Source: Abscondita cerata (taxonomy: Eukaryota; Arthropoda; Insecta; Coleoptera; Lampyridae). From it: 64,000 bases of DNA. How positions within the stretch are numbered: the stretch's first letter is position 1; each line of letters opens with the position of its first letter. Location of the stretch: the NCBI GenBank assembly GCA_030710515.1, contig JALBCR010002322.1, forward strand, positions 682,001 to 746,000, read 5' to 3'. Below are positions 56,736 to 64,000 of the stretch, in pieces. The translations under genes were made by a program, and so were the position numbers. The notes under the pieces are model-generated. The model saw only the letters and a program-made list of their open reading frames with translations. It made no database searches and was not told the DNA's origin.

Positions 56736-56822
56736 CCATTGATATTATTAGGTTTATACTGTTGAATGCGCTATTAAAACGTTTATGGTAAATGTATGTC
56801 TTATTTACGCAAATTTTATATA

Positions 56823-57275
56823 CAGAGTGGAACAAAAGTCTGGAAACGCTCAATTATCTCACAAATGGGTAGTACGAATTGTACAACATTTTGGATAAGT
56901 ATATTTTGGGATACGAAAATTCCAGATTTGACATCTGCAATGTTGCCAGATTTACCGTTTTTCTGATATTATTACTAACTTTGGTTTTTTAAATAGATCA
57001 CCCCGTATATTGTATCATTATTGGAATGTCCCCTTCAATACGAGTTTAACCATAATGTAACACTCAATATTTGATAAAGTCAGAAAGGTCTTAAATTAAA
57101 TAAAACTGTCCGTGCAAAATAGAATTCAAGTAATTAAATCTGGCAACATTGCAAATATCAAATTTGGAATTTTCGTATCCCAAAATATACTTATCCAAAA
57201 TGTTGTACATGTTGTACAATTCGTACTACCCATTTGTGAGATAATTGAGCGTTTCCAGACTTTTGTTCCACTCTG
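56823..57275. mobile_element. Palindromic mariner-type MITE (453 bp)
   Basis: Ends CAGAGTGGAACAAAAGTCTG and its reverse complement, with TA on both sides (56821-56822 and 57276-57277). Arms pair over ~170 bp each (for example GTAGTACGAATTGTACAAC and mirror, and ATATTTTGGGATACGAAAAT and mirror), with a short centre. The right arm has an ATGTTGTACA duplication. No coding capacity. Confidence 0.85.
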
Positions 57276-57279
57276 TATA

Positions 57280-58280
57280 TTCTATATCGTTTCTAAAACG
57301 TTTTCCTACAACGTATTTAAAAACGTATTTTAATTACGTCTAATTACAAAATTAAAGACGTCCTAGATATGAGACATTTCAACGTGAATAGTACGTAAAA
57401 TTACGTATTAATATAACGTCCTTACGTTAAAAAGATACAAAAATTATACGTAAAAAAAAATGTAACTTTGTTTGCAGGGTTGTTTAATCTCGGTTTACTT
57501 CATAAAATTGGTTTCTTGTTCAACTTCAATTTTACTGTCTTTTGTTATTATTTTCAAATCATATTTATCGACAGCTCTTTTAGGATTCTTCTAACTCTTT
57601 TCCTTAATGTGTAAGTCTTAAACTTTTCTAGGGTCTGTACAGATTCTCGAAGGTTCGAACTTTATTAGTGGTAATACTAGGTGTTTATTTCACCTATTCT
57701 TTTATCATCTCCATGTTGTCCAATCTGTGCTCCGTGATAATTTTAAATTTACTCATATCTTTATCTAATTTTTGTACCTCTTCAATGGCTGTTTTTAAAT
57801 CTTCCCTAAGTTGTTGTTTATCATTCCAAACTCTATTAAAATTTTCTTCATTTTTCTTTTCCATGTAATAAAATTTTTTTTCATATCGTCAAATTTGCTA
57901 TCCATTCTTTACATAAAAACATCCATAAATTTATTCACGTCCTTAAACAAATTTTATTATTTTATTATTAGTAGAACTAAGCAGGGGAAAACAAGATTTC
58001 GTCATTGCCATCTAATCTAGCGACGTTTCGGTACATACCTCCTCTATTTGGCTGGGAATTAATGGCTGGGCTGAGATAAAGAAGAAGTGTTCGGTTCTAG
58101 AAAAAAAATTTTTTTGATGAGGTATGAGCCAGAGTATTTCGATGAAAAAACCCTTGACGGTGTCAAAAAGGAAATGTCTTTTTTTGGTTTGTACGGTTTT
58201 TACGAAAATTATAGTAATTTCGGTATGTATCAAATGCCGTGGAAAAATAATGGCGGGCTAAATCAACTAAAATTTTAAAC
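57280..58280. other. Non-coding, no gene seen
   Basis: It contains a patch rich in ACGT-centred palindromes (about 57300-57460). No family motif is found in the short frames on either strand. Confidence 0.35.
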
Positions 58281-58289
58281 TTTTGAGAC

Positions 58290-59670
58290 GCGTGTGCTGT
58301 TTCTTATCCACTTTAGATCTTCAGGACAGTCAATTTGGGTTTGGCTTGTGAAGCTGTGTTATTTATTTATTGCAGGAGCAAGACATTTGACGATTTTCTG
58401 CGTTATCAAAGCACCAATCATCTAGTTTGACCGTTGCAACTGGTTATTTTGCGGGGAATATAGTGGAATCAGATCATGTTCAATCCCAAAGTCTCAGAGA
58501 GTTTCCCTATACAATTTATTTAGATACGGAGTTTTATTGTCAGATACAACGGTATCTCAAACAAAAATAAAATACTTTCTTTAAACGATTTTGTGACCAC
58601 CTTTCCGGTGGCTTTACAAACATGTAAAATTTCTACCTATCTTGAGAAGCAATTTGAAAGATCCGTACATAAGTGTGTCTACGAGTGGAGCGGGAAAAGA
58701 ACATATCAGGTCGGTGTTTTTAATTTTTAGGAGCCCTCAGTTTTTGTAAAGTGTAAAATAGCTGGTCAGTAATATTGTTGATATATTTGGGCCATTCCTA
58801 AATGTCAGGTTTTGGGTTGATCATCGCATTAAATACTTATATCTTTTTAATAGAGCTTCCATTGGGCAAGAAAATATTTTGTAATGGTAGTAGATGAATT
58901 AAAAAAATGACGGAAAACATTGGCCCTTTTTAATGTTATCCGGAATAACTGGATAAAAAAACGGCAGACATTTTCGGTGGTTGAACCCTGGCTACTTCGG
59001 TCACGAAACACCCTCTTCTTCAAACATACATAATAGAGAATTGGCAATTTGATTCTGTAAGCCACTGCAAAACTCGGTTTTAAAGTCGTACTTCTGTGAC
59101 TTCATCATCCACTAAGTTAATTAAGAGAATTAATTTACCAAGATTTAGAGCCATTTCAAACTGTGATGATTGCTGATGACAGTGAGCTTTCCAGGTAACT
59201 CTTCAATTTATTGATTCCCTAGACGACTGTTAAGCATTCGAGCTCCACAGTGGCATAGTTTTTTCGGCGGTTTTGATAGCTCTATTTATGTACGCAATCA
59301 CCCGTTATTCTTGGTTTTGTATCTGTGTACGCATTGCTCCTAGCCTGGTATCTATTGTAGAATAAATTGAACATGAAACCAGGACAAACTAAGATGGAAC
59401 TAAACGTCAAAGCCCTAACCAAAACATTATTTTAAAGTTGTACGAAGAGAACATATTCTTCGGATTTAGTAACCAAATGACCTTGCTATTTAACTTTATT
59501 TTGGCAAAAGAGCTGTTTTCTTCTTGCAATAGTAGACCGTTCTCTATCAGCCTTTAGAATACTTCCTCTGTATTGTAAAGATGCTCCTCAAAAGTAATTC
59601 CTATGAGTATTATATCGTCAACGTTTTGCATAGTTAAACGAAACATTGGGGGAAAAGATGACGGTGCATA
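58290..59670 (-). pseudogene. Ty3/gypsy pol remnant (RT, RNase H, integrase)
   Basis: On the minus strand from the right: VDDIILIGITFEEHLYNTEE, VF then a stop, RLIENGLL (~59625-59500), which is the end of the RT with its DD. VIAYINRAIKTAEK and a TVELECLTVV-like block (~59300-59230, in shifted frames) follow, from RNase H. Then KATGKVVTKSFKESILFLFE and IPLYLTIKLRI (~58625-58540) correspond to the integrase core, where SDNG is already lost. The order matches gypsy pol. Frameshifts and stops are everywhere, and no LTRs were found. It differs in sequence and orientation from the CsRn1-like element at 14-16 kb. Confidence 0.6.
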
Positions 59671-59679
59671 AAATTGTCA

Positions 59680-61325
59680 TCGCCATCTAGCGGATGTTCG
59701 TTAAAATGTAAATTACAACGGTGTTTATTGTATAACCAAAAAGTATATAATTAGGGAAGAGAAGCAATGTCCGTTTTAAAAATCGTATACCTCAAAGTTA
59801 GTCGGCCGCTTTGGGGCGCTAGTATCGGCTCCCTAGTATCCCACTAACCAAACTAATTCATTCTAGAATTGAACCGTTTTCAACAAATTTCTTTGTTGTA
59901 GTAGACACAGAGTTGCCACATAATCACTACCTGTTCGAAAGGAGACCGTTTTGTTTGGTACCGTTTGTTTATTTAGCAGTGTATTATATTGCAATTTTAC
60001 AAAACAATATTGTTACTTTTGTTTGCTGTCGAATTTGGTTGTTTCATTCACAACATGACCGCGCTTTAAATAACTTAGGTAGAATTCATAAAATTGTTTC
60101 TATTGTAAAAAGCCGTTTACTATTTTCTAATTACTAATAGTTGGGGGTTGATTTTTTTCGGTTTTTTCTACGTAATTTTTGCCTTAACCATTCTTCGTAA
60201 TTCGAAAAAATTCAACAGATTCGTATTTTCGATCCCACACAGGATTCGAAAATATTTTTAGAAAATTCTTACTCGTTTCGAGAATTATGCTATTCATATT
60301 TTGTACACATTTATACCTACTTCTTATATAGTTCCTAATAATTTGACCTCTTGTTGAAACCGGTTGTCACTTAATTTTACATAATAAAGGAATATGTGTA
60401 CTTTAAAATCTTCTAACCCACATACATATTAGGTGTTTGCAAGTTAAGGCCAAGTTAGAGTTCGGTGTACGCTTTTGAGACAGAGTCATAAAACTCTCCG
60501 ATTCTAGCGTCCAGGGGTGTTAATTGTTTTGGTATTAAGAAAATGTCACAACAAAAGATTCTTGTGATTTATAGACAGGTACTCATGTCCTGTTCAGTAA
60601 TTTGTTGGGATTATTGCATGATTTTCTGGATTCCGTGGATACAACGTTTTGTTTATGCACGCTTTTGCGTTCTTTAAGGCTGTTCTATCACTCGGGACAA
60701 TTTCAGATTTCTAGTAGGCGGTTCACTATTTTTATTTCTTGTTACATAAATAGCTATTTGTTGTTTTTTCTGTTTCTAAAACTGTTAAAATGCACGTCAT
60801 GTACAAAAAAAATTGACATCAACAATTCAACAATATATTATTTATCTATTAATATTAATCAGCTTCCGAGTCTGGCGTGTTGGGCTCAGAAAAATTCGGT
60901 CGCGAGTACATTCATTTCACAATTCTCCAAGAGTTTTCAATATTTATCGTTTACTTAATGTTAATTTTTCTCATTGATTTTTAAGTAAAAATTAAAAAAA
61001 AAAGTAGGGTTGTCAGAAAATTATTATCTATGTCGCGCAGGAGTCGAAATTTGGGCTTATAAGGAAATCAATTTTTCTGTTATTTTACGTTTTAATTAAT
61101 TTAAATACAACGAAAACAAAAATTAAAAAAAAATAGCTCCTGCACGACATAAATAATAATGTTAGCTATATGTTTGTGCAAAATTAGGAAAAAATTTCTA
61201 AAAATAAGCGAGATAAATTTACATAAACTTTATAGCCCCCTGAGAGAACAGCCTTTAAGTATGATTAAAAATTAAAAAAAAATATTTCATTATAATGTAA
61301 AAAAAATAGTGTTTATGTATTTAAT
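59680..61325. other. Non-coding, small inverted repeat inside
   Basis: No recognisable gene. 61018-61043 (ATTATTATCTATGTCG, then CGCAGGAG) is the mirror of 61135-61160, a 26-bp inverted pair with a ~90-bp loop. The 118-codon frame at 60602-60958 has Cys- and Phe-rich composition typical of chance frames in T-rich DNA. Confidence 0.35.
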
Positions 61326-61789
61326 ATGTACACTCATGAAATTTAAAACTTGGGCACCACAATTTCTGTAAACAAAAGTTTGCACATTGTGAAGCGGGCT
61401 TAAGGGTATCATTTACAATTCTAACAGCAGGTAGTCTCAACAGGAGTTATCTTATAGAAGGACTCCAGAATGAATCATTACACTAAGCATGTTCTAGAAA
61501 ATAAGTAATTTACGTTGCTTACTTAATTTTTTCTTTAAAGAATATATTTGAAAGTATTGCTAATTAAACACAAAATGTATATTTTATGACGTTTCATTTT
61601 TTCTGTAGTTAATATAAAAGTGAAAATAAAAACTAAAGCAATTCTTATTGTCAACGTATATATTTAGTTTTTTGACAAGAATTTATTACATAATTATAAT
61701 TAAGATACCAAGTTATAGTTTAAAATTAAATGAAAACTTTTTTGTTTTAAATAAAGGTATCACTATATAAATAAATATAAGAAATCAAT

Positions 61790-62095
61790 AATGGGTGTGA
61801 CCTCCATTATTATTGATACATTCTTGGAGGCGTCTGCTCATTGACGCTATCAAGGTATCAATATAACTAATATTAATCGTTTCCCATGCGGTATCAATGG
61901 CTGCAATTAGTGCATTACGGTTTACTGGTATAAAATTTGGCCCTTGTTGTCTTCGGATAACAGCAAGTATTCGAGCCCAAACATTTTCGATAATGTTAAA
62001 ATCTGGGCTTTTGCTGGCCAGGGTAACAGCTCCAAGTTATTTGCTTGTATCCAGTTGCGCACAACCTGCGAAGTATAGGTCATCATATCCCGATA
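61790..62095 (-). pseudogene. Left-arm copy of Tc1-like transposase exon 2
   Basis: The minus strand reads SQVVRNWIQANNLELLPWPA (about 62068-62005), then continues in a shifted frame into the catalytic-Glu half. The sequence PAKAQ instead of PAKSPDF comes from the same one-A deletion seen in the left arm of the first copy, so both left arms share it. It starts a few codons into exon 2 and ends in the spacer sequence CATCATATCCCGATAG. Confidence 0.8.
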
Positions 62096-62220
62096 GTTAA
62101 TTATCGAATGTTCCAAGAAAATATGTGTAAATAGTAAATGGAATCTACTAACGTAACGTTAAGTCGTTAATTATAGTTACATAACTCTCCTTTCATAAGA
62201 TATAGTTATTAATATGCTTA

Positions 62221-62911
62221 TTGTAAAGCTTCGTACACACCTGAACAACAAACCGAGGAACAAACAGACCAACGAACCGAACGGCAATCGGAACATTAAT
62301 TTGGACGGTGCTACGTACGAATTTTAGAACAGATTCGCAAGTCCTGATTGTTCCACGAACGGTTTCGGCGTTCCCGCAACTTGTCGGTTTTTTCTCCGAC
62401 ATCAAAGAAAATGCGCGCGAATGCGTTTGCAGGTTTGGACGAATCTAAACAAAACGGCGAACAAACTTATGCGGGAGAATTAAATTATTTATTTTTGTCC
62501 TCCCTTTTGTGGGTTTGTTGTGTTTTAGGTAATATTATGGAGTTGACAGAAGAAAAATGTTTTAAATTAATCAGTGTTTAAGAATGCAAGAAAAAAATGA
62601 TGTCCCTATTAGCATCATTTGGGCGGGAAATTTCCAAAATAAAAAAAGCGAAGTAAATTATAATTTTTACTCTTCTTTGTGCGTAAAAATTTGGTTGGCA
62701 CTATCTTTTGTTTTCCGCAATTTTCTCTTCTCAATAATAAATATATATGAACTGAAAACTACTGAAAATAATTATGGAAACAGCACAAACGTTCCGTTTG
62801 TTGTTCGGATTGTGGAAATCATAAAAGATCGTTTGTCGTTCTGTTTGACTTTCGGTTCGTTGTTATGTTTGTTGCTCGGTTTGTTGTTCAGGTGTGTACG
62901 AAGCTTTACAA
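62221..62911. mobile_element. Nested terminal-inverted-repeat element, second copy (691 bp)
   Basis: Same ends (TTGTAAAGCTTCGTACACAC and mirror) and subterminal repeats as 32986-33632, in reverse orientation within the reversed host element. It carries extra sequence near 62385-62430 (TTTTTTCTCCGAC...GCGCGCG). Confidence 0.8.
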
Positions 62912-63377
62912 CTTAAGCAACAATTTTTTGGCGAATAAAGATTAGTTTGTGATGTAATATTAGAAACACAAATTTATATCATATCAAATTTATGACAACT
63001 TAAAACCAAGAACGTGTATGTTATTGCTAAGAAATTATTAAGGAAAAGCGCAATTGCAGTGTAAATATTTATAATTAGATATTTTCGAAAGTTTATAAGT
63101 CCTCTATTGTAATCTTAATACTTAAAAGAAAATCCTGTCCATTAGCATTATAAGGAAATGGCTTTTACTTTATGAATAAGTTTCAATAACAATAGAATAT
63201 CCTTGCTTGTTTAATTTACTTCCTTTGAGTCATATTGCTCTAAGGGTTGTTACATTGGTCATTAGAAGTATGTAATAAATAAACAATTACCTACTGTTTG
63301 AGAAGGGTAGTGTGAACCAATAAATAAAGTAAGAAATGTAAATTCCATTTTAGTTTAAAATTTCAAGTGTTGTGAAA

Positions 63378-63878
63378 ATGCCACCTCATCTCGGTGCTGA
63401 TTTGAAAGCGCGGATTGTTTCGGAATTAGCGGCGGACCGTAGCGTGCGTGAAATTTCACGTATGTTAGATATACCAAAAAGCACCGTAGGGCATTACCGA
63501 GTAAAATGGAATCTTGAACACACTTTGAAAAGAGCCATCGAAAGTGGTAGACCTAAAGTATCTACACGTGCTCAAGATCTCGAGTTGTTTCATTACGTAA
63601 CAGAACAACCATTTGCTACATACTCCAGGGCTATAGCAGAAACACATCTTCCCGGATGCCGTATAACTGCACAAAAAAGATTAAAGGAGATGGGAATAAA
63701 GAAGTATAATGCTGCTGCGAAAGACGTTCTCAGTGACGAAAATATGAGACGTCGTCTGGAATTTGCAAGGCGATATGTGAACGAATCTTTGGAATTTTGG
63801 GATCGAGTGATTTTTAGCGACGAAATTGAAAATGTTTGGGCTCGAATACTTGCTGTTATCCGAAGACAACAAGGGTAA
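63378..63878 (+). pseudogene. Tc1-like transposase, exon 1 in frame, core deleted
   Basis: ATG at 63378 (MPPHLGADLKARIVSELAAD) with the helix-turn-helix SVREISRMLDIPKSTVGHYR, then RLKEMGIKKYNAAAKDVLSD and FWDRVIFSDE. At 63822 the frame jumps in-phase to IENVWARILAVIRRQQG, so the first Asp/Glu pair is joined directly to the last catalytic Glu region. The middle of the protein, with the second Asp, is missing, as is the intron. A Pro codon (CCA) has become TAA, stopping it at residue 167. The 6-A run at about 63676 (five in the first copy) keeps exon 1 in frame. It cannot make active transposase but still encodes the DNA-binding domain. Confidence 0.85.
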
Positions 63879-64000
63879 AATTTTATACCAGTAAACCGTA
63901 ATGCACTAATTGCAGCCATTGATACCGCATGGGAAACGATTAATATTAATTATATTGATACCTTGATAGCGTCAATGAGCAGACGCCTCCAAGAATGTAT

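Larger units (their letters stand above)
61331..64000 (+). mobile_element. Second copy of the Tc1-like element, reverse orientation, runs off the edge
   Basis: It starts CACTCATGAAATTTAAAACT after TA (61329-61330), the same terminus as 30728. It is collinear with the reverse complement of 30.7-34.8 kb: left arm with exon 2 on the minus strand (to about 62095), a unique spacer, the nested inverted-repeat element (62221-62911), the 5' flank and the transposase on the plus strand from 63378. Relative to the first copy it lacks ~220 bp of the left arm (at about 61570) and ~1 kb of transposase between the first Asp and the Glu. The right arm is cut by the window end. Confidence 0.85.

Noticed and set aside
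60602..60958. 118-codon plus-strand frame with hydrophobic stretches
   Set aside because: Composition follows the T-rich DNA; no splice signals, homologous motif or conserved domain pattern.
1..64000. CRISPR arrays, tRNA, rRNA, bacterial-type operons or prophage genes
   Set aside because: No regularly spaced repeats, cloverleaf A/B boxes, ribosome binding sites or phage gene order were seen; the window is eukaryotic repeat-rich DNA.

Overview
This is an AT-rich, gene-poor stretch of an arthropod genome, very probably an insect and possibly a beetle. The evidence is one host-type spliced exon of the beaten-path (Beat) immunoglobulin family, a DUF4806-type gene remnant of a kind common in insects, and a dense load of insect-type transposable elements. 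I see no bacterial operons, no CRISPR array, no tRNA or rRNA, and no intact long host gene. The host order is inference.

Layout, left to right. 1-3.6 kb: decayed CR1-like LINE (minus) with a PHD-like/L1-like ORF1, then a mariner 3' end (to 4.13 kb). 5.1 kb: pure poly(A) block. 8.5-9.2 kb: near-perfect 720-bp palindromic MITE. 10.1-11.8 kb: APE-type LINE fragment interrupted by a ~920-bp palindrome. 11.8-13.7 kb: a LINE with zinc knuckle and restriction-like endonuclease (R2-like architecture). 13.8-16.3 kb: small-LTR Ty3/gypsy element with a tRNA-Trp primer site, gag and integrase lost. 16.4-17.8 kb: LINE RT fragment. 17.8-18.4 kb: TA-flanked MITE. 19.7-21.2 kb: decayed Ty1/copia. 23.1-24.3 kb: piggyBac pseudogene. 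24.6-25.3 kb: Penelope-like GIY-YIG fragment (minus).

28.3 kb (minus) carries the Beat Ig exon. A phase-compatible candidate upstream exon lies at 36.4 kb, so 28.5-36.4 kb may be one intron. Inside it sits a complete 4,052-bp Tc1-like element (30,728-34,779) with ~1-kb inverted arms, each arm carrying exon 2 of the transposase. A second, oppositely oriented copy starts at 61,331 and runs off the right edge. Both copies contain the same ~650-690-bp terminal-inverted-repeat element.

41.9-51.3 kb is a Jockey-clade LINE split by a ~4.96-kb insertion (43,312-48,275). The insertion consists of two head-to-head Penelope-like copies around a spacer with a THAP-domain fragment, and it is flanked by a 13-bp direct duplication of the Jockey ORF1. 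53.1-53.6 kb holds two head-to-tail Helitron-like units. 54.1-55.4 kb is a spliced DUF4806-type gene remnant, followed by a LINE 3' end (55.6-56.7 kb), a palindromic MITE (56.8-57.3 kb) and a gypsy pol remnant on the minus strand (58.3-59.7 kb).

No gene set here works together as a pathway. The coherent story is a host intron or intergenic landscape built by layered transposition. Two A/T-homopolymer zones, and several one-base homopolymer frameshifts in otherwise intact transposase sequence, suggest that part of the decay may be uncorrected sequencing or assembly error rather than biology.
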